The notes under the pieces: generated by a model
What the model saw: only the letters and a program-made list of their open reading frames with translations
Databases searched by the model: none
Told to the model about the DNA's origin: nothing
In this document: positions 17,825-27,017 of the stretch, piece after piece
Layout of the letters: each line of letters starts with the position of its first letter
How positions within the stretch are numbered: the stretch's first letter is position 1
Program-made: the position numbers and the translations under genes
Assembly: GCF_023630255.1 (NCBI RefSeq)
Contig: NZ_JALPRS010000001.1
Span: forward strand, 1,426,001-1,490,000
Source: Pontibacter deserti
GTDB lineage: Bacteria > Bacteroidota > Bacteroidia > Cytophagales > Hymenobacteraceae
Direction: 5' to 3'
Length of the DNA stretch: 64,000 bases

Positions 17825-20053
17825 TTATCTTCTTCTGCCACCGCCTCCCCGTGACATCCCCCCTCTGCTGCCCATCGATCTTGAGGCATTATAGTTACGG
17901 CTCGAGCTCCTGCTTCGCATCTGGCTTTCGCGGTTCATACTTCCTCTATCGAAATTTGAAGCAGATTGCCAGCTTCTGCTACTGTTATTCCGCTGGTTCC
18001 AGTTGCCCTGGTTATCTCTTCGATATACATCACCGTTTCTGTCAGCATAGACATTATTGGCTGTATTAGCAGGTCTGGCTGTTGGCCTGTTGTCAAGCCC
18101 TCCCCGGTTGGCCGTAGTTGGTCGGTCGGCACCAGCTCTTCTGTCAGTTGTAGTAGGTCTGTTGGCAGCTGCTCTATCAGTTGCTCTTCTGTCCGTTACA
18201 GCACCTCTGTCAGCAGTAGAAGGTCTGGTAGTTGCCCTTTCTCTACCCCTGATATCTTCTCGTGTAGCAACACCTGGTCTATCTTTATAAACATTATTAC
18301 GACCACCATTAACCCGGTTTCTGTCGCCCCTATCCACATTCCTATCTCCCCGGTTTACAGTTCTATCCCCTCTGTCAATATTTACATCAACGTCTCCATA
18401 ATGTGATACATGGCCCCAGCCATATCCGGGATAACATCCGCCATGAAACCAACCATGCAATGCCGCGCCAACAAAAAGTCCCACAGTCAGGCCCACAAAG
18501 GCTGAACCTGCATACCAGCCAGCATATGGATTATAGGCGTATCCCATGCCCCAGGTAACAGGAGCCGGATAGTATACACTACCATACCATGGCGGGTAAT
18601 AATAGCCTGTACCATATACCACGGTAGGGCCATCTACATAACTACCCACATAGCCCGGCGTATACCCTACCACCACGTATTCTGGTGTGGTTTCATATAT
18701 GTACACGTATTTGGTATTGTACGCTTCGCTGCTGGCCGGTATATTTTCAACATCTTTTGGTCTTTCGGTGGCAACGGCCCATGGGCCTGTAGGATTAGAA
18801 GCTACAAACCAGACACCGTTATCAAGCGCGAAATACCTTCCTGATGCATCTTTCAACACAGTAATATTGGAGTTTTCGGCCAATTCCAGTGAAGTACCTT
18901 CAATATCATCGAATTTCGGCTTACCATCATATTCTACCTTAGTGGTAGCAGTTTTACGATCCACTTTGGCTGTTTGTGGAATTTCAGCATCAATTTTGGC
19001 TTCTTCTGCAGCCTCAGTACCTGCTACACTTGCCAATACTGCATCTCTTTCAGATCCTTCCGGTATTTTGGCAAAGTCTGCGGGTAATTTATCTGCACCA
19101 ACATATTGCCATGGCCCCTGCAAAGATGATGCAGCAAACCACCTGCCAGCGATTAAAATATATGTTTTCTGGTTATCAATTGCCTTAAAAACCAGGTTAG
19201 GGGAATTATCTAAATACAGGAGGTTAGTTCCCAACACGTTTTTATATACCGGCTCTCCCGTAGTTTGCAGCAGCTCGGCTGGTTCCGTGCTAACAATTAT
19301 CTCTCTTACCACTGGCTTTTCAGGTTCCGCGCCCTGAAGCTCCTCCTGCTCCTGCTTCTTGATCTGCGCATCTATGGATTTTACTTTAGCAGACAGCTTT
19401 GTATTCTGAGACCAACCACTTTTTACAGAAGTTGATTTATACCAGAGCCCCCCCACATATAAATTCCATTGATTGCCTTCCTTAAAGATCAAATAAGGGG
19501 AGTTCACCACCCGGTCAGCATCCAGTTCTATATCTTTCTGGATCTTTGGTTCCCCATCCAGGATCACGAGGGTGCTTGGTTTATCACGGTACAGTATTTT
19601 AGGTGGCTTGTTATTGAAATCTGCACCCGAGGCGATATTTTCTTTTCTGATGGTAGCTACCAGTTCATCAAGTGTTGTTTCTAGCTTCCATTTAGGTACT
19701 TCTGTTTCTATCAGGTTGGTGAGTTTGTCGATTTTTGTCTGGTCTTCAACACCCGGGAATTTAGCCTTGGTAATGTTCAAAGTTTCCAGGGTTGCCATAC
19801 GGGTATCTTTATCCGTACTTATGGTTGCTTCATAAAAAATGGCTCCGAAAATAGGCTCATCTTTCGCCGTCGGATTAACGGATACAGCAGCTCTTCCGGT
19901 TAATTTATTCCCGGTCAGGTCATCAGGTTGAGGTTGGTAAATGACTACTTTACCACCTGATTTAAGGGCAATTTCCTTTGGCCACGTATTTTGCGCTAAA
20001 GAAAAAGTGCTGATAAAAGTAGTTACTATAAGTAATACAATTCTAGATACCAT
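17825..20053 (-). CDS. Large exported protein with three WF-GPW repeats and Arg/Asp-rich tail
   Basis: 742 residues from the ATG at 20053, which gives a clean signal peptide (MVSRIVLLIVTTFISTFSLA). An upstream GTG at 20101 is less likely. An N-terminal domain (about 20-170) is followed by three related modules of about 100 residues, each ending in a W-F/Y...S...G-W signature: GLWYKSTSVKSGW, GRWFAASSLQGPW and GVWFVASNPTGPW. A Tyr/Gly/Pro-rich segment (GYYYPPWYGSVYYPAP) and a hydrophobic Gly/His-rich part (FVGLTVGLFVGAALHGWFHGG) come next. The last 180 or so residues are low-complexity Arg/Asp/Asn/Thr. Similar proteins are labelled carbohydrate-binding family V/XII, but I see no proof of sugar binding. 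Confidence 0.7.
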   Translation of the reverse strand: MVSRIVLLIVTTFISTFSLAQNTWPKEIALKSGGKVVIYQPQPDDLTGNKLTGRAAVSVNPTAKDEPIFGAIFYEATISTDKDTRMATLETLNITKAKFPGVEDQTKIDKLTNLIETEVPKWKLETTLDELVATIRKENIASGADFNNKPPKILYRDKPSTLVILDGEPKIQKDIELDADRVVNSPYLIFKEGNQWNLYVGGLWYKSTSVKSGWSQNTKLSAKVKSIDAQIKKQEQEELQGAEPEKPVVREIIVSTEPAELLQTTGEPVYKNVLGTNLLYLDNSPNLVFKAIDNQKTYILIAGRWFAASSLQGPWQYVGADKLPADFAKIPEGSERDAVLASVAGTEAAEEAKIDAEIPQTAKVDRKTATTKVEYDGKPKFDDIEGTSLELAENSNITVLKDASGRYFALDNGVWFVASNPTGPWAVATERPKDVENIPASSEAYNTKYVYIYETTPEYVVVGYTPGYVGSYVDGPTVVYGTGYYYPPWYGSVYYPAPVTWGMGYAYNPYAGWYAGSAFVGLTVGLFVGAALHGWFHGGCYPGYGWGHVSHYGDVDVNIDRGDRTVNRGDRNVDRGDRNRVNGGRNNVYKDRPGVATREDIRGRERATTRPSTADRGAVTDRRATDRAAANRPTTTDRRAGADRPTTANRGGLDNRPTARPANTANNVYADRNGDVYRRDNQGNWNQRNNSSRSWQSASNFDRGSMNRESQMRSRSSSRNYNASRSMGSRGGMSRGGGGRRR

Positions 20054-20770
20054 TATTAAATCATTTACATAAAAAGTACTATGATTTGCTGCAAATTTCA
20101 CTCGGAATCTTACTCAGGCAATGGTCTTCGAATTGATAAATTCTTAGCTTAAGTACCTGAGATTAGAACAGGAAGGGACTGGTTATTTGAAATTGTTTTA
20201 TGCAAGTTGGATACTTCATTCTAAAGGCTCTTTTAAATCCTAATAGATAAATGAGCAAGCCTATAAGCACATCACACATGTGCCACCCGCAATTCCTACT
20301 TCATTCCTTTATATCAACTTAAGGAAATGTTAAGCTTTTATACTTATAACTACCTTTATTTCTATAGATAGCATTTACATTATTTACGATTAAACAATAA
20401 AAAATGGGCTGATTTTGATATAAAGTTGTTATAACAATTATGTTATTTAGTGAAAGTTTGGTTTAATACTGTGGATATTACTCACATTTTATTTAACTAA
20501 AGTATTTAAATTTTAATTGCACGTATAATTATTATACAGTTTCAAAATATATTAATACCCGATTCTTTAATACAAGACTCAAATCACCCTTAGTATAATA
20601 TAGATTGTATCTATTTACCCTGATTTCCAGAAAATCAGGTACTCTCCGGTGCGAAACAACCGCATCATACAATTACTGTTCATTACTGCTCCGGACAGTA
20701 GTATACTTAGCTAAAAGCTATAGCTAAGCTGATCATATCTCCAGATTTTTTGTACCAACCATTAGTTCCT
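20054..20770. other. Divergent intergenic region with structured leader
   Basis: About 717 bases between the Arg/Asp-rich protein gene and the porin operon. Most of it is AT-rich with no gene. The last 160 bases contain the two inverted repeats listed separately. Confidence 0.5.
20619..20728 (+). promoter_or_regulatory. Two inverted repeats upstream of the porin-glutaminase operon
   Basis: CCTGATTT (20619-20626) pairs with AAATCAGG (20632-20639) around a 5-base loop. CTTAGCTA (20706-20713) pairs with TAGCTAAG (20721-20728) around a 7-base spacer that itself reads AAAGCTA. The second ends 42 bases before the ATG at 20771. These may be an operator, an attenuator stem or part of a structured leader; no known riboswitch was recognised. 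Confidence 0.4.
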
Positions 20771-22003
20771 ATGAAAAATTTATTTACCCTGGCTTTTGTC
20801 ATACAAAGTTTATTTGCTTCAGTAGCTACAGCTCAACAAGCTGAGCCACAGCAACAAAGACCAGTAAGTATGGAAATTTATGGGCATGCCATGACCGATG
20901 CCATTTACGATTTCAAACAAGTAGATCCTAACTGGTTTGATGTATTAAGGCCAACAAAATTACCTGCATTCGATAATCAGTTTGGTGCTGATAGAGAGAT
21001 GCACTTCAGTGTCAGGCAAACCCGGTTTGGTGTCAAAGGCTATTTACCTACAGCTCTAGGCGAACTTAAAACCACATTCGAATTTGAGCTTTTTGGTACC
21101 GGTGTAGACGCCGGACAAACCACTTTCCGGTTACGGCATGCTTATGGCGAGCTTGGAAAATTTGGTGCCGGACAGTACTGGAGTCCTTTTATGGACATTG
21201 ATGTATTCCCGAACTCATTGGAATACTGGGGGCCGAACGGTATGGTGTTTTTCCGCAATATTCAGGTACGCTATATGCCTATACAGGGTGATACCCGCCT
21301 TACCATTGCGCTCGAAAGACCTGGTGCAAGTGCTGACCAAGGGATTTATGAAGATAGGGTTGAACTTGAGGGGGTAAGCCCCCAGTTTACACTTCCTGAC
21401 CTCTCTGCTGAGTACAGGTTTGGTCAATCCTGGGGCTATGTTGAACTGGCTGGAATGCTGCGCCGAATTGCATGGGAAGACCAAGGCAATACTCAGTTTG
21501 ACTTAAGTGGTGACGACATCGGCTGGGGACTAAACCTGAGCTCAGGTATAAAATTCTTGGAAAAAGATATGCTCCACCTCCAGGTTGTTTATGGCGAAGG
21601 TATCCAGAACTATATGAATGACGCCCCTGTGGATATAGGTATTGAGAACCGCCCTGATGACCCTGTACGCCCAATCGAAGGTGTAGCACTCCCGGTACTA
21701 GGTGTTGTTGCTTTTTACGACCATTACTGGAGCGATAAGTTCAGCAGCACTATCGGCTATTCTATGTTAGATATAGATAACTCAGAGGCACAGGCACCCT
21801 CAGCATTCAAAAAAGGACAATATGCTTTAACCGACCTTATATATTACCCTACTTCTAATGTATTGATGGGCGTGGAATTCCAGTGGGGAGATCGGGAAAA
21901 TTTTAATGACGGATGGAGTGTATCGGATTACAGGCTACAGTTTTCCTTCAAGTATAACTTCAATCAGAAGTTCTATCGTGAAGCTACAGACGAAGGCCAG
22001 TAA
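20771..22003 (+). CDS. DcaP-like outer-membrane porin
   Basis: 410 residues from the ATG at 20771, which opens a normal signal peptide (MKNLFTLAFVIQSLFASVATAQ). A TTG frame 7 codons upstream is less likely. The mature protein is a beta-barrel: VSMEIYGHAMTDAIYDFKQVDPNWFDVLRPTKLP is the first strand region of the DcaP-type trimeric porins, which also have a short N-terminal periplasmic part. FGVKGYLPTALGELKTTFEFELFG, TTFRLRHAYGELGKFGAGQYWSPFMDID and a C-terminal strand DYRLQFSFKYNFNQKF follow. DcaP proteins take up negatively charged small molecules such as dicarboxylates. It is the first gene of a probable operon, with glutaminase 81 bases downstream. Confidence 0.85.
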   Translation: MKNLFTLAFVIQSLFASVATAQQAEPQQQRPVSMEIYGHAMTDAIYDFKQVDPNWFDVLRPTKLPAFDNQFGADREMHFSVRQTRFGVKGYLPTALGELKTTFEFELFGTGVDAGQTTFRLRHAYGELGKFGAGQYWSPFMDIDVFPNSLEYWGPNGMVFFRNIQVRYMPIQGDTRLTIALERPGASADQGIYEDRVELEGVSPQFTLPDLSAEYRFGQSWGYVELAGMLRRIAWEDQGNTQFDLSGDDIGWGLNLSSGIKFLEKDMLHLQVVYGEGIQNYMNDAPVDIGIENRPDDPVRPIEGVALPVLGVVAFYDHYWSDKFSSTIGYSMLDIDNSEAQAPSAFKKGQYALTDLIYYPTSNVLMGVEFQWGDRENFNDGWSVSDYRLQFSFKYNFNQKFYREATDEGQ

Positions 22004-22084
22004 AGATGCATAGCCAGCAAGTACTAAGGTGGGTAAATCAACCTTGCATATAAATGAGGATTTGGAATTTCAAAATATGATGCT

Positions 22085-23164
22085 ATGAAAAATCAATTTA
22101 TTAATAGAGATTTTATCGCTCTTCTTGTATCTACTGCATTTCTTTTCTCTACCAATACTGGTGCATTTGCACAGACAGAAAAGAAAAGAGCAGCAACTAC
22201 TACCCCACAAAAAGGGCAGATTGAATCTGTTCTGAAAGAAACTTATAACAAGTATAAAGATCTAAAAGAAGGAAAAAATGCCGATTATATACCCGAACTG
22301 GCTAAAGTACCCTCAGACCAGTTTGCAATCGTAATCATTGGCCCTGACGGCCATGTTTACAGCCAGGGCGATGTAGATGCGCTTTATTCTATTCAATCTA
22401 TATCCAAAGTACTGACACTTGCCCGCGCCATAGAGGAATCAGGAGCCAAGGCAGTTCAGGATAAGATCGGGGTAGACCCTACAGGAGAGCGATTTAATTC
22501 TGCATTAGCGATAGAACAAAACAAAGGCAAAGAGATTAACCCGCTTGTAAATGCCGGAGCCATAGCAACAACAAGTATGCTGAAGGGCAACACGTACGAA
22601 GAAAAATGGAAAAACATTATACAAACGCATAACGACTTTGCCGGTAGAAAACTTGAAGTAAACGAGCCTGTTTATAAAAGTGAGGCCGCCACAAACCAAC
22701 ACAACCAGGCGCTGGCCTCACTTATGAACTCTTTTGAGCGCATGTATTTTGATCCGCCAAAATCGGTAGACCTCTATACAAAACAATGTGCCATTAACAT
22801 AAATACCAAAGACCTGGCAATGATTGCGGCTACCTTAGCCAACGGCGGTACAAACCCGGTTACCAAGAAAAAAGTGGTTTCGCCTCAAACAGTGGCACAT
22901 GTGCTGCCGGTTATGGCCACCTGCGGCCTTTACGACGACTCCGGCATCTGGTTCTATAACGTTGGTTTGCCAGCTAAAAGTGGTGTTGGCGGCGGTATAA
23001 TGGCCATTGTGCCCGGTCAGTATGGTATTGCTGCATTTTCACCAAGGCTGGATGAAGCCGGAAACAGCATCCGTGCCCAGCGGGCAATAACTGACATAGT
23101 AAATAAGCTTAACCTGAACCCATACCTGATACATTCCAATACTTCTGGTGCAGCTAAAAAGTGA
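22085..23164 (+). CDS. glsA: Exported glutaminase A
   Basis: Converts glutamine to glutamate and ammonia. It belongs to the serine-dependent beta-lactamase-like glutaminase family. Its catalytic Ser-x-x-Lys is SISK at Ser105-Lys108 within the conserved YSIQSISK. NPLVNAGAIATTSM, ERMYFDPPKSVDLYTKQCAI and SGVGGGIMAIVPG are also family signatures. The protein is 359 residues, about 50 longer than the usual cytoplasmic enzyme, because of an N-terminal signal peptide (IALLVSTAFLFSTNTGAFAQ, cleavage about residue 30) and a short linker. It is therefore probably periplasmic. The stop at 23164 is followed 4 bases later by the second porin gene, and the first porin gene lies 81 bases upstream, so the three are probably co-expressed. 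Confidence 0.93.
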   Translation: MKNQFINRDFIALLVSTAFLFSTNTGAFAQTEKKRAATTTPQKGQIESVLKETYNKYKDLKEGKNADYIPELAKVPSDQFAIVIIGPDGHVYSQGDVDALYSIQSISKVLTLARAIEESGAKAVQDKIGVDPTGERFNSALAIEQNKGKEINPLVNAGAIATTSMLKGNTYEEKWKNIIQTHNDFAGRKLEVNEPVYKSEAATNQHNQALASLMNSFERMYFDPPKSVDLYTKQCAININTKDLAMIAATLANGGTNPVTKKKVVSPQTVAHVLPVMATCGLYDDSGIWFYNVGLPAKSGVGGGIMAIVPGQYGIAAFSPRLDEAGNSIRAQRAITDIVNKLNLNPYLIHSNTSGAAKK

Positions 23165-23168
23165 AGGT

Positions 23169-24569
23169 ATGAAGACAGGTTTAAATGAAAGCTTGCTGCA
23201 GGCTAAGGTATGGACAGGTCCTGTTAAATATAGAATAATCTCCTCAGGTTGGTTAAAAGAAGCCAGTGCGATCATACTTCTGATCGTACTGGCACTTTTT
23301 TCACCAGCCCGATTACAGGCACAGGACGACACAAAGGTAGAAGCTTATGATACACTGAAACTGGAACTGGAGAAATACCCCAATACAACTTCAGGAGAGT
23401 TTACGCCGGGCCGGGGATTCGATATTTATAAAAGTAAATGGGGAAGTCTCAACCTGAGCATTTATGGCTTGTTCCGCTATATTAACCAGCAAGACTCCGA
23501 CAGAAAATATATAGATCACCTGGGCAGGGAAAAGCCGGTAGATCCTCGACAGGATTTCCAATGGCATCGTACATTTGTTTGGGCTTCCGGCTTCTTTTAT
23601 ACTCCCAGGTTCAGGTATGTTATTAGTCTGTGGTCCTTACCTACAACAGACCAGACGCTCTTATTTGGTAACTTTCAGTACCGCTTTCACCGAGCCGCTA
23701 CATTGGGCGCGGGTATCGGCCCCAATCTTGGTGTGCGGTCCATGCAAGGTCCGTGGCCATTCTTTATGTCATCTGACAGGATCATGGCTGAGGAAGCCTT
23801 ACGACCTGGCTTTACATCGGGTATCTGGGTGAACGGAGAAGCACTGCCCCGGTTACACTACTGGCTGTTTATGGGTAATAACATGAGCCAACTAGGTATA
23901 ACTGCCAACCAGCTTACCCGGCATCTTACTAAAAGTGCCAGCGTTTGGTGGATGCCTACTACAGGAGAGTTTGGCCCAAGGGGTGGCTTTGGAGATTTTG
24001 AGCAGCATGAAAAAGGCGCTACCCGCTTTGGAGCCTCATTCGTTTATGCTCGTGAAGACAGGTCAAATGCCATTTCTAATCCAACGCCGGCCAGTACCCA
24101 GATCCGCATCTCTGATGGCTCTTATCTGTTTGAAACCGGCGCTTTAGCTGATGGCGTTACCGTGCAGCGTGCTAACTATGAGATTCTTTCTGTAGATGCC
24201 GGTTGGAAGTATAGAGGACTTCACCTGCAGACGGAGTTCTTTTTCCGCAGGCTCTATGATTTCAATTCTACCGGTCCGTTGCCTATAAGCGAAATCAATG
24301 ATAACGGATTTTATGTTCAGGCTTCTTATCCTATTATCAAGAAGCGGTTGCATATGTATGGTGCATACTCCATGGTGGTGGATGAGTTTGATCGGGATCC
24401 CTGGGAGGTTGTAGGGGGCCTGAACTATTACCCTTCAGGTACCAGAAACTGGCGCTTAAACCTGCACGCACTACGGGTAGAGAAATCGCCTGCCGGCTCA
24501 CAGTTTGGCTTTTACGTTCCCGGGCAAACTGGTGCAACACTTTCAATAGGAACCGATATTCTGTTATGA
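23169..24569 (+). CDS. Porin, DcaP/OprO-P-like outer-membrane barrel
   Basis: 466 residues starting at the ATG 23169-23171. The N-terminal 53 residues include a hydrophobic stretch (ASAIILLIVLALFSPARLQAQ) that reads as an unusually long signal peptide; no closer ATG is available. The mature part has the strands of a phosphate-selective-porin-like barrel: WGSLNLSIYGLFRYINQQ, FQWHRTFVWASGFFYTPRFRY, GTLGA-like ATLGAGIGPNLG and WLFMGNNMSQ, ending with TGATLSIGTDILL. Spacing to glutaminase is 4 bases and to the amidohydrolase 39 bases, indicating one operon. The substrate is unknown; a link to amide or amino acid uptake is suggested only by context. Confidence 0.82.
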   Translation: MKTGLNESLLQAKVWTGPVKYRIISSGWLKEASAIILLIVLALFSPARLQAQDDTKVEAYDTLKLELEKYPNTTSGEFTPGRGFDIYKSKWGSLNLSIYGLFRYINQQDSDRKYIDHLGREKPVDPRQDFQWHRTFVWASGFFYTPRFRYVISLWSLPTTDQTLLFGNFQYRFHRAATLGAGIGPNLGVRSMQGPWPFFMSSDRIMAEEALRPGFTSGIWVNGEALPRLHYWLFMGNNMSQLGITANQLTRHLTKSASVWWMPTTGEFGPRGGFGDFEQHEKGATRFGASFVYAREDRSNAISNPTPASTQIRISDGSYLFETGALADGVTVQRANYEILSVDAGWKYRGLHLQTEFFFRRLYDFNSTGPLPISEINDNGFYVQASYPIIKKRLHMYGAYSMVVDEFDRDPWEVVGGLNYYPSGTRNWRLNLHALRVEKSPAGSQFGFYVPGQTGATLSIGTDILL

Positions 24570-24608
24570 TGTAATTTCAAAACAAGGCTTTTCACTTCAA
24601 AGTATTCA

Positions 24609-25775
24609 ATGAAGAACCTTCTACTATCTACACGCTCTAGCCGGGTTGTCAGTATTATAATTTCTGCCATACTGCTGATGCTGTTTTTAACACATACTGC
24701 TGAAGCCCAAAAGAGAAACAGGCAAACCCAGGCACCTCCTGACAATACCTTTCATGATTCCCATTTTCACCTGACTAACTACATCCAGGAAGGCGTCGAT
24801 ATTCATAAGTATTTAGAAATTATGGGCAGCCGCGTTGGCCGGTCTACGCTGTTTGGCATACCCTTGCAACAAATGTGGTATTACCCTAACTCAGGCAACT
24901 ATGCTCCTACTTATTACCTGCAAAGCGATGCCCCACTCTATTATTATTCTTTTACTGACGCTTATATAGCAAGTATCTATAACTCTCTTTCAAAAGAAGA
25001 GAAACAACGCTTCGACCCTATGATTATAGGCTTTAACCCGGCTGATATGTATGCAAAAGCTCATATAAAAAGGGTGCTCCATACTTTTCCGGGTGTATTT
25101 ACCGGTATCGGAGAATTCAGCATACACAAAGAGTTTGTTTCTGCAAAAGTAGCCGGTGAAGTTGCCAGCCTTACCAATCCTGCCCTTGACAGCCTGCTGG
25201 ATTTTGCAGGAGAAGTTGGCTTGGTGGTGCTTTTTCATAATGATATGGATATGCCTTTTGCCAAAGCCGGTACAGAGCCAATATACTTAACCCAAATGAA
25301 AGACTTACTGAAAAGACATCCCAAAACAACAATTATCTGGGCACATGTGGGCTTAGGAAGGATAGTACGCCCGATTCAGGGCTCCCCTTCGGCTCCGTCA
25401 ACAGAACGCACGCCCAGGCAAATGCAGATTGTGGACGATATTCTTTCGGACCCTGCGCTACGGCATGTATACTTTGATATCTCCTGGGATGAGGTTGCCA
25501 AGTACATTGTGGCTTCGCCGGAAGTGCTACGAAATTCTATCACAATTCTTAACCGATATCCTGACCGTTTTCTTTTTGGATCAGATGTGGTAGCACCTAC
25601 AAGTCCGGAGATGTATTATGCAGTGTACAACATGTACGAGCCACTTTGGAAGGGACTTAAACCGGAAACCAGTGAAAAATTACGGAAGGGTAATTACGAG
25701 CGGATTTTTAACGAAGCCAGGCAAAAAGTACGACAATGGGAGAAGGTGCATGTAAGTACCGGAGCTAAAAAATAG
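24609..25775 (+). CDS. Exported amidohydrolase-superfamily enzyme
   Basis: 388 residues. The signal peptide (VVSIIISAILLMLFLTHTAEAQ) places the enzyme outside the cytoplasm. The TIM-barrel metallohydrolase (amidohydrolase_2 type) has DSHFHL (metal-binding HxH, about 50-55), IGEFS (acidic ligand region), VLFHNDMD, IIWAHVGLGR (the next His) and FLFGSDVV (the C-terminal Asp). The order and distances match cyclic amide, lactone or carboxylate hydrolases and decarboxylases of this group; the substrate cannot be read. It lies between the second porin and the first DUF4239 gene (24 bases downstream). Together with glutaminase it may degrade an amide-containing nutrient in the periplasm; that is inference. 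Confidence 0.85.
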   Translation: MKNLLLSTRSSRVVSIIISAILLMLFLTHTAEAQKRNRQTQAPPDNTFHDSHFHLTNYIQEGVDIHKYLEIMGSRVGRSTLFGIPLQQMWYYPNSGNYAPTYYLQSDAPLYYYSFTDAYIASIYNSLSKEEKQRFDPMIIGFNPADMYAKAHIKRVLHTFPGVFTGIGEFSIHKEFVSAKVAGEVASLTNPALDSLLDFAGEVGLVVLFHNDMDMPFAKAGTEPIYLTQMKDLLKRHPKTTIIWAHVGLGRIVRPIQGSPSAPSTERTPRQMQIVDDILSDPALRHVYFDISWDEVAKYIVASPEVLRNSITILNRYPDRFLFGSDVVAPTSPEMYYAVYNMYEPLWKGLKPETSEKLRKGNYERIFNEARQKVRQWEKVHVSTGAKK

Positions 25776-25799
25776 CAAGATCCAAAATATTAAAACTAT

Positions 25800-26645
25800 A
25801 TGAGCCAGGTAAATTCAGGAATCGTTAGCGAGCCTAAACAGGAAAAGAAGGGACAGGGAATCGGGCAATTCTTTAGATCTATACCTGCTTGGGCTTTGTT
25901 TTTGATTGTTGTATCGGCTTGTATAGTAATTGCTGGCCTTGGATCCTGGATCGGGCAAGTAAGGTATCAGTCTGGAGCCAGAGAATCTGAGCAGCACCTT
26001 GGTACTGCGGTTGCAGCTATACTTGGGCTGCTGGCATTTATGCTGGGTTTTACCTTTTCCCTGACCTGGAGCCGCTACTCCAACAGAAACACCCTTGTTA
26101 TACAGCAGGCAAAAGCCCTTGAAGCATGCTACCTGCATACCAGCCTGCTACCAGAAAACCAACGATCAGAAATTCAAAATTATTTAAAAGAATACATTGA
26201 TATCCTGCTTGTTATCCAATCTTCAAAAGAGGTAGAAAAGCTGCTGGAACGGTTAGAGGAACTGCACGCTTCTATTTGGCGAGTTACATCATCCCTGGCT
26301 CAGGCAGATATGGATTCTGAGTTGAGGTCACAGTTTATCAGTTCAGTGAAAGACGTTTTAAATATAGCCCTGGAAAGAAGAATTGTAGCACTTAAGTTCC
26401 GGATTCCTGCCCCTATCTGGTCATCACTTTTGGTTCTCGCAGGTATGGGTATGCTTGCTTTTGGTTATCAAACCGGCATTACAGGTTCGAGTAGAACATT
26501 CGATATGCCGTTAGTCCCGATAGCTTTTGGAGTGGTTATAGTACTCATTTCCGATCTAAACTCTTCCGGGGTAGAACGCCGGTTTCAGGTTACAAAAGAG
26601 CCGCTACTTGAAGTAAAGAAGATGATTGAGAAAGAGATTGTTTAG
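25800..26645 (+). CDS. DUF4239 (bestrophin-like domain) membrane protein, paralogue 1
   Basis: 281 residues. Two N-terminal hydrophobic segments are visible (ALFLIVVSACIVIAGLGSWIG and VAAILGLLAFMLGFTFSL), then a cytoplasmic helical part (RNTLVIQQAKALEACYLHTSLLPENQ, YLKEYIDILL, SSLAQADMDSELR) and two more C-terminal segments (SSLLVLAGMGMLAFGY, VPIAFGVVIVLISDL). The four-segment layout and LAFMLGFTFSxTxSR signature are those of the DUF4239 / bestrophin-like family, of unknown function, possibly ion channels. It follows the amidohydrolase by 24 bases and is the likely last gene of that operon. Confidence 0.82.
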   Translation: MSQVNSGIVSEPKQEKKGQGIGQFFRSIPAWALFLIVVSACIVIAGLGSWIGQVRYQSGARESEQHLGTAVAAILGLLAFMLGFTFSLTWSRYSNRNTLVIQQAKALEACYLHTSLLPENQRSEIQNYLKEYIDILLVIQSSKEVEKLLERLEELHASIWRVTSSLAQADMDSELRSQFISSVKDVLNIALERRIVALKFRIPAPIWSSLLVLAGMGMLAFGYQTGITGSSRTFDMPLVPIAFGVVIVLISDLNSSGVERRFQVTKEPLLEVKKMIEKEIV

Positions 26646-27017
26646 ATCGCATCCATACCCAGCAGCTATAATAACATATAATGTATGCAAACACTACCTA
26701 AGTATAGCTCATAAATCATCATTTAGTGCTAGCAAAAGAACAAGTATTGTCTGCTCTCCCGGCCCGGGTAAATTATTTGAGCTATACTATAAAGCGTTGT
26801 TAGTAGTAATCTAATGTATTCATTTTTATCTCGAAATGCCCAAATCTGAAACTCCTATAATCAACTACGTTCACTTCATCAGCCAGCAACTTTTTTGATT
26901 ACTGATATAAGTATGGTACAAGAATAATTTAAGCTTATTTGCTTATTATTTATGATTATATGAAGGTTATATTTCGTATACGTTTATATAACCTGCCATT
27001 CATGAAATTTGCTACTA
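26646..27017. other. Intergenic region between the DUF4239 paralogues
   Basis: About 370 AT-rich bases with no gene. It breaks the run of tightly spaced genes, so the second paralogue probably has its own promoter, which I did not identify. Confidence 0.45.
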
